DNA of 64,000 bases from Combretum micranthum (Eukaryota; Streptophyta; Magnoliopsida; Myrtales; Combretaceae): positions 1 to 64,000 of the forward strand of contig JAMXBD010001586.1 in NCBI GenBank assembly GCA_024138025.1. The letters run 5' to 3'. Of the stretch, positions 22,992-35,916 are shown piece by piece. Below the pieces are notes generated by a model. The model saw only the letters and a list, made by a program, of their open reading frames with translations. It did no database searches and was not told where the DNA came from. Positions within the stretch are counted from its first letter, which is position 1. Each line of letters starts with the position of its first letter. The translations under genes were made by a program, and so were the position numbers.

Positions 22992-24501
22992 CTAAACCAG
23001 TCTTCTTGTCTTAGTGGGGCAAACAATCTTGTCTTCCAGGGCTAGAATTTTCTTTTGAGCTGCCTTCAACTCAGCCTCTAAAAAAATTCTGCTTCCAGCA
23101 CTTTGCAGGCGATCCACCATTTCCCTCTCTCTTTCTTGGAAATCTCGGTGACATACTTCCAGGCGAGCCGAAACAGCTTCCATGTAAGCAATTGTTTCAG
23201 GGTCAGGTTCCGATGGTGCTGGTTGAAGGACATCGGGAGCTTCATATCGAATATCCTTATTCTTCTTCATTTGGCTAGCCACATACCACCTGGTTGCTCT
23301 ATACTTCTTTTTCCTTATTTTCTGGCTCGACTTCAAAAACCGGCTTCACCTCTCTATTTTCCCATATAGCTCGGATTTGATTTAGCTTGATTCTTTAGCT
23401 GGTAGTATCTTGGTTGGATCCAAATAATCTAGAGTGACTTGCTCCAAATTAGGCTTGACAGTAATATCTTGCAATACCATACTGTCTGATAACACTTGAG
23501 GGGTAATAACCAGTACAGCCGGTGAGTCCAATTAGGGGTACTGCCATGTATTCCTTGCAACTTAGGATGGCTGCAGGGATTTTGAACCAGCGAGCTTGCC
23601 ACATCATGTCTTCAGGTGGCATGTCTTCAAGAATGGCAATTATATCCCATAAGGATGATCATCTTCCATGTGGACCCTTTCAGCAAAGGATTGGATGAGA
23701 TCATATTTCAGGCTGATGAGGGATCCATTAGCCAAGTCTTTTCCGTAGTGCTTAATGTGGCTAGCAAACCAAACCATTAGTAAGTGCATGCTTGCTTTGA
23801 ACTTGCCTTGTCCTTTAGACTTGATGTGATTCAGACTACGGACTTGTTCGGCTAGAAGAGCAGGAACATAGATTTGCCAGCTAAATATTGAGAAACCAGC
23901 TCTATGACCCGGAAGTGGATGAACAAATTGCCATTAGGGAAGAGAATAGTTGCAAAAGCAGCTACTATGAAGGCATTAACCCGGTTTTCTTCCCAAACTT
24001 CAAGTGGTATACTGAAAGTGGATCGGTTGCTTTTAAAGTATTCAGGAGTTCCAAACCAGTCCATCAGTGTGTTAGCGGATGCAATATTCATTACAATCTT
24101 GATGCTTCAATATTGGTCCCCTCTTGATCCCCAAAAATCTGATATAACACGGACCGGGCTATGCTTGAAATTTGGAATATAGATTCCTTCAGAGGTAGGA
24201 GGTGCTTGGAGTAGCCTAGTATATTCCTCAATGGTTGGGCTAAGTACATGCTGACCAAACGGAAGACAGCTTCTTCAGGTTCCCATAGATGAGTAGAGGG
24301 CCCGGAACATGGTGAATGGAACATGGATCTTTGGTAGGCTGAGGATTGGGCCTAACCTATCTTCAATGAATGACTTTGGACTGGAGTAAAACTGACAAAC
24401 CATCGGTCCAGTAGGAGCATTGGATCCTTGAAAGGTTCCACTCGATTTTCTCTAATAAGGCGAGCCCATAAGCTATCGCTACTGTCGGTTGAAGACATCA
24501 T
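22992..24501 (-). pseudogene. Ogre-type ORF1 upstream of gag (frameshifted, function unknown)
   Basis: In sense it starts at a double ATG (24501) followed by SSTDSSDSLWARLIREN, then shifts frame into GPMVCQFYSSPKSF and GPILSLPKIHVPFTMF. Further on it has EEAVFRLVSMYLAQPLRNIL (24260-24200), GDQEGTNIEAS, a piece around WFGTPEYFKS (24060-23990), and a C-terminal Lys/Glu-rich helical region (23336-22992) with heptad-like EREREMVDRLQSAGSRIFLE. Ogre elements are known for an ORF at this position whose role is unknown; membership here rests on position and overall layout. At least four small frame breaks are present. No catalytic motif is visible. Confidence 0.65.
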
Positions 24502-25037
24502 TTTCTGAAAATTTTTAAAAGGTATAAGCTAATATTTACAAAATTTTTTAATTTTTTGACAGCTTTTATTTTTTTAGAATTTTCTTAAGTATTTTTTTTA
24601 GTATTTACATATGTACATTTATTTTTCAACTTCATTTTTTAGAAAAAGTTGGTCAAATCCCATGCTAATGAATGCATGATTTGGTAGGGTTCTATAGGTT
24701 CCCCGATTTAGTGATACTAAACCGGAGTGGGAGGACATTTCTTGATCTAGAGGGTGGAAAGCCACAGCCCCCGGACCTTACTTCGTCCTCCTCGCTTAGG
24801 CTCTTAAGACGGCCCTGGTACGACCGTATCTAGCACACATTATGCTAATGCAAATGCAAATGCAAACAAAGAACAAACTTTTTTTTTTTTTTTCATATTT
24901 GCAAGGTTAGTATATATTTACAAAACAATATTCAATAATATACAAAGAATCATATATTCACAAAAATTGAGCAAGGATAAATTTAAAATTTAAAATTCCT
25001 AAGTGGCTAGCCCTCTTTTTTTTAAAAAAAATTTAAG
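24502..25037 (-). other. 5' leader of the Ogre-type element
   Basis: Untranslated region between the PBS and ORF1. A purine/pyrimidine mix with a GC-richer stretch near 24700-24840 and T-runs at 24875-24895. I see no ORF. Confidence 0.6.
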
Positions 25038-25055
25038 TCCCCAGTGGAGTCGCCA
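25038..25055 (-). other. Primer binding site of the Ogre-type element
   Basis: In sense TGGCGACTCCACTGGGGA starts three bases after the 5' LTR end. This form differs from the tRNA-Asp site at 85-102 and is of the kind seen in Tat/Ogre elements; I do not assign the tRNA with certainty. Confidence 0.8.
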
Positions 25056-26229
25056 AGCTGTCGAGCCTGGATTTTTTCTACTATCTGGTTCATTTCTCTA
25101 ACCCGATTCACATTAAACCCGAACCCATTTAACATGAATCCTCGACTAGGGGTTAAAAGAAATTTTAAAAAAATTTTAGAGTCGCCACCCGATATAAATC
25201 GGGAAAAAAATAAAAGCTAGGATCAATGGGTCGGTTGATCCTAACTTAGCTACTAGTCTGCGAAAATTTGATTTAAAAAATCAACTTTTAAAACCAGATA
25301 TCATGGATTCGGGGGCTAACCTATTAAAACCAAATGGTTACCACTTTTGGAATTTTAAATTTATAATCTATCCTTTATGCTCAAAAATTCAAATAATACA
25401 TTAAAAAAATATTCACAAATCACATTATCATTTTTTTTTTTTTATGTGCTTTTTTCATTTTATTATTATTTTTTTAGAATAAATAACAACAAACTATATA
25501 TTTACAAAATATTTATTCACTAAAAAAAAAAACAAAACATTTTTTTTATTTTTTATGTCGCCCCGCAGGTGCCTACGTACTCGCTAATCGAGATCAGACA
25601 AAACGTAGTTCTTTTAAAAAAACTTAATTTGTTGATCAATTTTAATTTTTTGAACTCTTTTCATTTTAAGTTCATTAAATTTTCAAGTTTTTAAAAAAAT
25701 CATTTTTTGATGACCTATGATCTAATCAATTGATTTTTTTTTATTTTGAAAATATTTTTTCTAAGTCCAAAATCATTTTATTATTTTTTTTTAAAATTTT
25801 GTTTTTGGAAAATCCAATTTTGTCATTTTTATTATTTTTATATTTATTTTTTTTATTTTTTATTTTTTTTTAAAAAATCATCACATAATTCACAACATAT
25901 CCAGAATAATTTAAAATAATTAAAAATATTTTTCATGCATTAAATATGCATTTCTAAGGCAATTTGTGTATAAATACACATTAAAAATATTCAAAAAATA
26001 TCAAAAATATCAAAAAAATAAATTTATATAAAAAATAAATATTTTGATTTTTCTGGATTTTTCTGATTTTTCTGAATTTTTTATGAATTTTTATAAATTT
26101 TTTACTATTTTTTGCTATTTTTTATTATTTCTGAAATTAATTATATAATAAACTATTAATAAAATAATGCGGATTAACCTGGACCGTCGGATGAAGCGGA
26201 CGAGATCTGGAGCGTCGATCTCGCTGACC

Positions 26230-26436
26230 GATCTGGATCGTCTGATCTTGTTGACTCGATCTGAGCCGTCTGATCGCTTGATGAAATCTGGGCCGTCTGA
26301 TCGCTTGATGAAATCTGGCCGTCTGATCGCTTGATGAAATCTGGGCCGTCTGATCGCTTGATCAAATCTGACCGTCTGATCCTTGATCAAATCTGGACCG
26401 TCTGATCTGCTTGATGAAATCTGGATCGTCTGATCA
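26230..26436. repeat. 27-bp tandem array inside the Ogre 5' LTR, about 8 units
   Basis: Same array and unit number as 13684-13893, with one-base gaps in several units. Confidence 0.9.
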
Positions 26437-26941
26437 GATTGAGTTGACGATCATTTGACCGATGACCGACGACGTTGACCGATGACCGATCGGGTTGGAT
26501 TCGGATCTTCGGTAGGATCTCGGAGCTCCGCGGTGAAGAAGACGATGACGCGACTTTTCGGCGGATTCCGGCGACTCCGGTGGCCTCGGCGGCTGGAACT
26601 TGTCGGCCCGACTCCTGCTGCGACGGCGCGTCCTTTGGTGGTGGTGGCGTTCACTCAGAACGGCGGCAAGGGTAGCTCCGGTGATGTTGTACGGTGGCGT
26701 TTGAAGAACAAAATAAAAAAAATTTCAGAGAGAAATCCGATCAATTCGAACAAATCTAAGCACACTAAATCATCCAAATAAAGTTTCTAACATTGTTACA
26801 ACACTCAATTTGGATTAAATCTGATCCAATCAATTCGAATTTGAAAAATTCGAATTCTATACCCTAATTTCAAGAATTTCGAATTGGCTTTGCTATGTAT
26901 GTGTTCTTCTGAATTGACTTGTGCCTTTCTCCTAGGACCTC

Positions 26942-26951
26942 CTATTTATAG
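26942..26951 (-). promoter_or_regulatory. TATA box of the Ogre 5' LTR (element promoter)
   Basis: CTATAAATAG on the - strand, about 575 bases into the LTR. It is the copy that would drive the element's genomic RNA. Confidence 0.65.
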
Positions 26952-27525
26952 GTTGCAAGCTCAATTTTCAGTTTCGAACGTTTCAAAAATGAATTGATTT
27001 TTGCCCTTTGATTTTTTTCACGAATTTAAATTAGAAAATCCATGATAAATTGTTTGAAACTGATGAATTGATGATTGTTTTCATATTCCATGCCAGATCA
27101 TCACTCAATTTTGTAACTCCTCAATTGAATGCAATTGAATGCTTTATACATTGAATTTTGTAACTTTTGGGTTGTTTTTTTTTGCACTAATCTTTCATAT
27201 TTTGTAACCACTTTGCAATCCCATCATCAATTTTTGACAATCAATGATGTTTTGTCAGTTAAAAACTGATGCAAAGTAAAGCAAAATCACATTTGAGGAA
27301 AATGAAAAGACAAAAATGATATAAAAGGCAAAAATTTGCCTTTGCTAGGGTTTGAACCTGTGTCCTTGAGCTTGAATGTGTATTTGGGTCAATGTGTTTA
27401 ACCAACAGCCATTTGGCCTGTGCCTTGATCACTTAGCCAATTTCATCAATACTTAAGGCTTTTGGAAAAATGAATTTAATTATATTTTTAAGCCTTAATT
27501 AATTGGGCAAAATTGGGTGTCTACA

Positions 27526-27530
27526 CCTAG
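27526..27530. repeat. Target site duplication, right copy (CCTAG)
   Basis: Exact repeat of 12478-12482, directly after the LTR end ACA. Confidence 0.92.
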
Positions 27531-29177
27531 TAATGACGTAGACTTAACTCTTTAGGTTGAATAACAAGGCTAAAGTAGTCAAGTATGCAATTGGGGTGAT
27601 TAAAAGAGAATTGACATAAGGGGCTTGGAGTAGGGACCATTGGACCGGACGAGCTCATTTACTCTCCACCATTCTCAAGGAACTTATGCACTTAAAGGGA
27701 CTATCCATGGGCCAAAGAGCTCATATAAGAACTCATTAATAGGAGGACTAACCTTGCCCATTCATAGTCTGTACAATATAAACAAATGTTATCAAGAGTC
27801 AAGCTATATAAATATCCGAGCTCCTCCTCATTTAGAAAGTTAGGAGAAATTGAAAGAAACATCATCGTGTTGTTGAAATACTCTTATAAAAGATCAAACA
27901 AAGCTCAAAATAAAGAACATACCGCCTCTCACTTAAAATAATAGAGTTGATGCTATATAGCTCTTCCACCTGTCACTAGTGCATTTAAACTCCATGAGAT
28001 TGCCTGCTCCTCTTTACTATCTTTCTCTTAATCATTCATTGCATGTTCTTATACAACTCCTTTGGGTTATGTGTAGCACAAGACCCTCAGTGCATACACA
28101 TGACCACTATAACTAAATTCTCCCACTACAAGATCTAATATATAAAACATGGTAGAAGCCCATACAGTTATTAAGGAAGCCTTATATAAACTAATCAAGT
28201 AAGACACATGAGCTACCAATGCTCATTTTTCGAAACAAGAAGGTTAAAGTGATATTAGAGCAATAAGCCTTGAATTGACTTAAGATGCACAAATTAAGAT
28301 GGTGAGTTTAAGCATAGGAGTACATGGATACATTATCCAAAGTTACTTTGTAGTGTCAAATGTTGGCTAAAGTCCATAGTGATGAATGAAATTGTTATTA
28401 GACTAATAAACTCGACTTAAATTGTTATTTCTTATTTAATTTATTTTTGTAATGTTCAAATGATTAAAGACTGAGTGTATGATTTGTTTACTAAATTCAA
28501 TTATGTTTTGGTTTTACTTTTGTATTATAATGTTATTTTGATGTGTGTGTATATATGTCCATAAATATACTTCCGAAGTATCTAATGCAAATTACTAAAC
28601 TAATTATTGAATGTATGTTATTGATCACCCATGAATATATCGAATTGCAATGAGTGTGGTCGATGCAATTGACACAAAGATTAATTAAGTGCTATTGAGT
28701 TGTTTGAAGTTTTAAGTCGATTATTGATATATGCACATCTTTATATAGAATGAACATTGGTAGATACTTAAACGTAAACTAAAAGCCCCCTTTAACCCTT
28801 TATAAAAGAGGAAGGAGAAGATTTGGACCAAAGTAAGCAAAAGCGTGTGCCTAAAATAAATAATCCACTTAAAGTCCTCAAAAAGATTAATGATAACGCC
28901 TATTAGTTGGAGTTATGTAGTGATAATGGTATATATTCCACATTTAACTATAAGATTTGTCTACTTATGTTTAAAAAGAGGGGGGGATTCATCCAAAGAA
29001 TCATCACATTTGAGGGAAAATTTACATTAGTCTTAAGAAATGATGGGAAAACTTTGACACGTGACAAACCCATGACTTCATACACATCACAATGCATAAG
29101 TAACTTAGTGCAAAGGACTTTTATTTGTTCTACGCAAAGGATGAGTAAATCTTAAAGAAAGTTCTTTTTTTTAATAT
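27531..29177. other. Intergenic, no recognised feature
   Basis: AT-rich DNA between the complete Ogre element and the solo LTR. Short open frames at 27640-27843 and 28907-29155 show no recognisable protein and are probably chance. Confidence 0.5.
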
Positions 29178-29182
29178 ATATG

Positions 29183-31873
29183 TGTCGAGCCTGGATTTTC
29201 CCACTATCTGGTTCGTTTCTCATAACCCGATTCACATTAAACCCTACCCATTTAACATGAATCCTCGACTAGGGGTTAAAAGAAATTTTAATTTTTTGAA
29301 AACTTTTAGAGTCGCCACCCGATATAAATCGGGAAAAAAATAAAAGCTAGGATCAATGGGTCGGTTATCCTAACTTAGCTACTAGTCTGCGAAAATTTGA
29401 TTTAAAAACAAAACAAACTTTTAAAAACCAGATATCATGGATTCAGGGCTAACCATTAAAACCAAATGGTTACCACTTTTGGAATTTAAACTTATAATCT
29501 ATCCTTTATGCTCAAAAATTCAATATCATATTATAAAACAATATTCACAAAACCACATTATTCGTTTTTTTTTATTTTTTATGTACTTTTCTCTCATTTT
29601 TATTTTTTTTTAGAATATAAATATCAACAAATATATTTCCTTTTTTTAAAAAAAAAACTTATATTTACAAAATAATTATTCACAATATTAAAAAAAAACA
29701 AAAACATTTTTCTTCATTTTTTAATGTCGCCCCGCAGGTGCCTACGGACTCGCTAATCGAGATCAGACAAAACGTAGTTCTTTTAAAAAGAACTTTAATT
29801 TGTTGGTCAATTTTAATTTTTGAACTATTCTCAATTTAAGTTCATTAAATTTTATATTTTTATGAAAATCATTTTTTATGGTCCTATGATTTAATCAATT
29901 GATTTTCATTTCATGAAACATATTTTTTCTAAGTTAAAAATCATTTTTTTTTTGTTTTGGTTTTGGAAAATTCAATTTTGTTATTTTTATTTATTTATTA
30001 TTATTATTATTTTTTATTTTTTTATTTTTTTTTATAATCATTACATAAATTCACAACATATTCAAAACATTTTATAATATATTAAAATTATTTTTCATGC
30101 ATTAAATATGCATTTTCAAAAGCATTATGTATAAATACACATTAAATATTCAAAAATATCAAAAAATAAATTATATGAAAAATAATTATTTTGATTTTTT
30201 TGGATTTTTCTGAATTTTTCTGAGTTTTTATGAATTTTTTATTAATTTTTTTACTATTTTTTGCTATTTTTTATTATTTTCTGAAATTAATTAATAATAA
30301 ACTAATAATAAATAGCAACTGACCTGGACCGTTGGATGAAGCGGACAAGATCTGGAGCGTCGATCGCATTGACTGATCCTGATCGTCTGATGTCGTTGAC
30401 TCAATCTGAGGCGTTGATCACTTTGATCAAATCTGGGCCGTCAGATTTGAATGATTGAATCTGGGCCGTCTGATCTGCTTGATCAAATCTGGCCGTCTGA
30501 TCTGCTTGATGAAATCTGGGCCGTTGATCTGCTTGATCAAATTTGGACCGTCTGATCCGCTTGATGAAATCTGGTCCGCTGATCTGCTTGATCAAATCTG
30601 GGTCGTCTGATCTGCTTGATGAAATCTGGGCCGTTGATCTGCTTGATCAAATTTGGATCGTCTGATCTGGATGGTTGAATCTGGGCCGTCTGATCTGGCC
30701 TGACCATTGACCGACGACCGTTGACCGTTGACCGATGACCGATGACCGGCCGGGTTGGACTTCGGATTTTCGGGTCAAATTTCGGGTCGGATCCGACCCG
30801 GTCGGCGCGAAGAAGACGATTACGCGACCTTTCGGGGCGGATTCCGGCGGCTCCGGTGGTCGTCGGTGGTTGGGTGTTTGTCGGCCCAACTCCTGGTGCG
30901 ACGGCGGTGCTCCTGGTGGTAGTGGCGTGCACCCAGAACGGCGGCAAGGGCGGCTCCGGTGGTGTCGTACGGCGGTGAGAATAAAAAAAATTAAAAAAAA
31001 ATTTGCAGAGCTAATTTGATCAATTCGAACAAATCTAAGCACACTAAATCATCCAAATCAAGTTTCTAACATTCTTACAACACTCAATTTGGATCAAATC
31101 TGATCCAAGAACTTCGAATTTGAAAAAATTCGAATTTTAACCCTAAACTTGAAAACTTTCGAATTGATCCTATTGTGTATGTGTTTCTTCGAAATTGACT
31201 TGTGCCTTTTGATCCTAGGACCTCCTATTATAGGTTGCAAGCTCAATTTTACGTTTCGTTCAGTTTCAAAAACGAATCGATTTTTGCCTCTTGATTTTCA
31301 CGAATTTAATTCGAAAATTCATGATTAATTTGTTTGAAACTGATGAATTGATGATTGATTTCTCATATCCTTCATCAAATCATTTTATTTGGGTAGATAA
31401 ATCATCCAATTTTCATTCAATTCTTGTAACTCCTCATTTAAGTGCAATTGAATGCTTTTACAAATTGAATTTTTTCCCAATTTTTTAGCACGAATTTTGT
31501 GACTTTTGGGTTGTTTTTGTACATGAATTGTGCACTAATCTTTCATATTCTATAACCACTTTGCAATTGCTTCATCAATTTCAACAATTAATGTTGTTTT
31601 GTCAGTTAAAAACTGATGCAAAGTAAGGCAAAAGTCACTTTGAGAAAGATGAAAAGGCAAAAATGATAAAAAAGCAAAAAATTTGCCTTTGCTAGGATTT
31701 GAACCTGTGTCCTTAAGCTTGGGTGTGTGTTTGGGTCAATGTAATTAACTAACAGGCCATTTGGCCTGTGCCTTGATCACTTAGCCAACTTCATCAATAC
31801 TTAAGGCTTTTGGAAAAAATGAGTTTAATTAAATTTAAGCCTTAATTAATTAGGCAAAAATTGGGTGTCTACA
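29183..31873 (-). repeat. Solo LTR of the same Ogre family (2691 bp)
   Basis: It has the same TGTCGAGCC start, internal order and GTGTCTACA end as the two LTRs of the complete element, in the same orientation. No internal region adjoins either end. The flanks read ATATG (29178-29182) and ATATA (31874-31878), a target duplication with one mismatch. It is more diverged than the paired LTRs and so probably older. It would have formed by recombination between the two LTRs of an older insertion. Confidence 0.88.
30368..30700. repeat. 27-bp tandem array inside the solo LTR, about 12 units
   Basis: Same unit family as 13684-13893 but with about four more units and alternating TGATCAA / TGATGAA ends. 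Confidence 0.88.
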
Positions 31874-32250
31874 ATATAAAACTATTGGAAAAAGCTTTAT
31901 GCTACTAGAATTGTTTGTGCCTCAAGGTTATGATGCTTCCAAAAAAAGACTTGCTATTTATGATCATGTTTCAAAGAATTAATGTTATAGAATGCAAGCA
32001 AAAATACAATTTAAATTAGATAATTTTTACTGTGTTCCTAATATAGTGATTATTGATTTTAAAATTGATAAATTTGGATACATATATTAAGGATTGAATG
32101 CAATCCTATGGGAAAGCGACTAATTAATGAATGATAATGTTATTTGCCATTGACTAAGAGATTCCCTCATTATTAACCTACTCTTATATAACTACGATGA
32201 GCAAATCATATGATCTATTTATGTATTGTATTAAAATGGACTAACTATAA

Positions 32251-32466
32251 ATGGTGCCTGAACTTTAATAAAGTATGCAATTAGATACTTGAACTTTGAA
32301 ATTAATTAATTTAGTATCTAAAATAACTTTTTGTGTATGTAAACATTTCCTCCATTAAGTTTTTTCAAGTACTAAATTGATCAATTTCAAAGTTTTTCAT
32401 GTTCTAAATTGATCAATTTTGAAATTCAGGTACCCAATTTTATATTTTACGAAAGTCCAGATACCA
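32251..32466. repeat. Foldback (inverted-repeat) element, MITE-like
   Basis: The left arm beginning ATGGTGCCTGAACTTTAATA pairs imperfectly with the complement of the right arm ending GTCCAGATACCAT. The arms are about 70 bases and contain CTTGAACTTTGAAATTAATT-like sequence. I could not identify a target duplication. Confidence 0.6.
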
Positions 32467-35400
32467 TTTCAGACATTATCCATGTTAGAAAAGTTAAGCA
32501 TAGTTTAATCTTCCTTGTGTGTCAGATCCACTAAGGAATTGTATTCGTTCTTTATTTAATCTTGTTAAATAAATAAAAAAATACTTTTAGAATAGTTGTC
32601 CTTAATCTGATTAATGATATTTCTCCTAAGTGCTTTGTGTTTGCGATAGCAAAGCTTGTTCCTATCGATTGCATGTCTTCGGAGTTGAGATCATGCCTTT
32701 AATTCTTCTAAAGACTTAAGCATATCGAAAATATGTCATTGACAATTTATTAAAAGCCCTTAATTGCAATCCACCATGGGTTAATAGATTTGGTTTGATC
32801 ACCTATGGTCCATAACTAAGTTCTACTGGATTAATTGTTGTAATAGTCTAAATCCAATGTCTATTGGGAAACATTGTTCATAGAAGTAGTTGGATATATT
32901 TGACATACAAAGAATATAATCTTGAATATTAATTTGATATAGCCCCCAAAAGTGCAATGCATATATTCTTATGATGAAACCATTATTCTCTTGTTTGAAA
33001 TAATTTTATTGTAACCATGTCAATTGAGTGATGGTGGATTGAAATGACCTTAATGCTGTATGTAACAATGGTGCTTATTAAAGTAAGCAAGCATTTTGCC
33101 CATGGGACTCCATAATGATTTGGCTGGAACTAAGTACAAATCATGATAAGTCTTTTTCTCTTTTTTTTTTTTTATGTAGCAAAAAATTATCACTTCCTAA
33201 TTTATCTACTTGAAAAATATAGAAAATGATACACACATGGTTGTATTTTAGGGCTCTTAAAAAAGAAGTGACTTAAGCTCTTATTTTTAACAAACACATG
33301 ATCTATATTGCTTCTATTTCTTAATAATTAATTAGTGTCAATTTCTACATGATCCATCAATAGTTATATCATTATATATATTTAATTTAATAAAAAAGTT
33401 AAAGTACTTGAAAATTTAGAAGAGAAAAAAATATATAAATCCAAAGAAAAAAATCCAGTGCACTGTTGTAGGCATGGAGGCAAACAATATTACACTGACC
33501 TAATGTCCCAGAGCTGAAAAAAAAAAGATAAGATAAATGAGAACCAATCGAGATACATAATTAGGGTTAAGAAACATAAGATTTTATTTTAATAAAAAAT
33601 TTTAAAAATATGAAGTTCTTAAAAAAAATTCTTACAAAAAAGCACTTGAAATAGTGTCATGAAGATAGGATTTCAATTTTTTGTATTTTAAATCATGACT
33701 TGAAGTCTGGCACTAAAATTGTGTTTTGAAGACATGAGTCTAACACAAAGCTAAACTAGTGTTTTTAAGACATAAATTTGACTTGATTAGAAATAAGTTT
33801 TATTATATATGTACACACACAACAATTTTAAAACTGCAATTCGAATTACTTTAGCAAAACTCCATTCCATAACAACTCCAAACTCCATTATATCTTCTAA
33901 GAAATCCTAGTGTCCTAGTCTAAAACTATGGAAACTAGCTCTAAGCTCCATGATATATCAATTGACAAGTACAATTAGTCGTTAATAGCACATCAACAAA
34001 AACTAAATGAAGCGTTCAATCAAACATTCACTAACATGGTTTAATGAGTACTAGTACATAAAAGGTGGAAAATTTTGTACAAATAATCAATTCATGAAAC
34101 AAGAAATGTCAAAGCAAAGGCTACTCATGCCATTTGCTCCTTCTCCTCGTGAAAAATCTCACCCTTTAATCAGGTTCTGGCTATAGGTGTGGTTGAGTAT
34201 CCAATTGAGCGAGTTATGTGCCATCTTAACCTTAGTTGATGGGATATAGAGAGGACTCACATGCATTGAGACATGATCAGGTTATGACCCCTAATATCAT
34301 CCAAGGGAGCTAGAGGATGTCTTTCATGCAAAGTTGGTGGAATTCAAATGGCTACAATAAAGATATCAACTAAGGGTGCCTCAAATGGAGTTAAATATAA
34401 CGTCAAAAGACTTGACTCTTGAACCTTTAATGGTGCAGGGGGAGATAACTCATGAACAAGTGATGACTCATTCCTAATCTTTGCTAGTGTACACTTATTA
34501 CCTCACCTCATACCTTGGCCTTATCCCCATGGCCAATGACAACCTCTTGAAGTCATCTGAGGGGGGAATAATCTCTGACAGAACTTACATGGTCATCCAC
34601 AGGTAGATCATCAAGAGTGATGCCTCTAAACTAGCATATAATTTTCCACTACCTTCAGTGCCTAAAAAATGATATCAGCATGTGGTATCAAAGGTAATTG
34701 CTCAATAGAGTCAACTTACATTGCATAATAAATAGCAAGCTTAAAATATAATGTATGTAAAAGAAGAAACCAAGTTAATGGGCATAATAGTACCCGTACC
34801 ACACAAGCTAGTGTGGCCTAGTATGACAAATATATTATTGTGTAATTCCCTAATACCATGGTAAGTAGTCAAAAAGCATTATTGAGAGCAAGCTCAAACT
34901 AAACAATCTTATGTTGATGGCTAACCCATTCATCCAACCATCTTACATGGAAAGTTACCTAGATTATCTCTATCTAACTACATAAATTTATCTCATGCTG
35001 TGGCTTCATCTCCTTCACAAGTTTAGGTATACATTGGAGCTCACCAAACTTTCGTGTAACATGGTCTTGATAATGGTACTTCATAATGTGGAAATAGATT
35101 AATGGCACACGGGTTAGCAAATGTCACTACCTGGTAAATAATAGGTAGGTGAGCCCATCAAATTAGCATGGTTATATTAAGAACCTAACAAGTGCATGAA
35201 CAAATAGGACATATGACAATTAAACTACATGATCGTGTGAAATTCTTACTTGCTTGGTGATCACCAGCATTGCGATACCCCTTAATTACATGCATGAGGT
35301 GTTTGATAACATTAAACTTTAATCGCTGCAACCCCTCCCTTACCCACCCTTACACCCCACCAACCCCAATGACATAAAAGTAAGTGATCATGGATAGTGG

Positions 35401-35511
35401 TAGTGATACGACAACAATAGGGTGGGGGGTATAGTAATGTGTGGGTAATGCTCCTACACCCAAACTTAAAGAATGATTAGTAGGCCTCTTATGTCTGAGG
35501 TATCGATGTAA

Positions 35512-35830
35512 AAGGCTATTTTACAAAAATTTAATGTGGTGCCTGAATTTTAGAGTAATTAATTTAATAATTTTTTATGGCTATTTTACAACCTTACTAA
35601 CACTGTTTGGTCTATTTTTTGACTTGGAAAAAATACTAGATAATACTAGGAAAAGTAGTGAAAATTCAATGATATATTGCTTCTTCCAAGTCGACAAACA
35701 AAGTAAATGGTGTTAGGAATGTAGACAAATAAAAAAAAAGGTATGATTGGGTATTAAATTGACTAATTCAAAGTATAGGTATCAAATTGAATTTTTACAT
35801 AAAGTTTAAGTATTGAATTTGATATTTACC
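35512..35830. repeat. Degraded foldback element, same style as 32251-32466
   Basis: GTGGTGCCTGAATTTTAGAG at the left and TTTAAGTATTGAATTTGATA at the right resemble opposite strands of one arm. Pairing is weak and the ends are uncertain. Confidence 0.35.
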
Positions 35831-35916
35831 CATTTCTTTTATATACCTACAATGAATAAATGCTTCGATGTAAGGTCCATAGGTCCATAAGAGTTTACTA
35901 AAGAACATATGCATGC

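Larger units (their letters stand above)
12483..27525 (-). mobile_element. Complete Tat/Ogre-type Ty3/gypsy retrotransposon, 15,043 bp
   Basis: Two ~2.5-kb direct repeats beginning TGTCGAGCC and ending GTGTCTACA on the + strand flank an internal region whose genes read on the - strand. A perfect 5-bp duplication (CCTAG) flanks the whole. In sense order: 5' LTR (25059-27525), PBS, ORF1, gag, protease, intron, RT, RNase H, second RNase H, integrase, 3' spacer, PPT, 3' LTR (12483-14976). The second, archaeal-type RNase H marks the Tat lineage. The ORF upstream of gag and the intron between protease and RT point to Ogre. The frames carry small indels but no large deletion, so the insertion is much younger than the Athila copy at 1-11290. 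Confidence 0.93.
25059..27525 (-). repeat. 5' LTR of the Ogre-type element (2467 bp)
   Basis: Full-length partner of 12483-14976, with the same ends and the same inner order. The two differ by scattered substitutions and many one-base indels, and differ little enough to indicate a young insertion. Bounded on the outside by the CCTAG duplication. Confidence 0.92.
31879..35916. other. Gene-poor intergenic DNA
   Basis: I find no supported gene. The stretch contains two foldback-like segments (32251-32466 and about 35512-35830), annotated separately. Confidence 0.5.
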
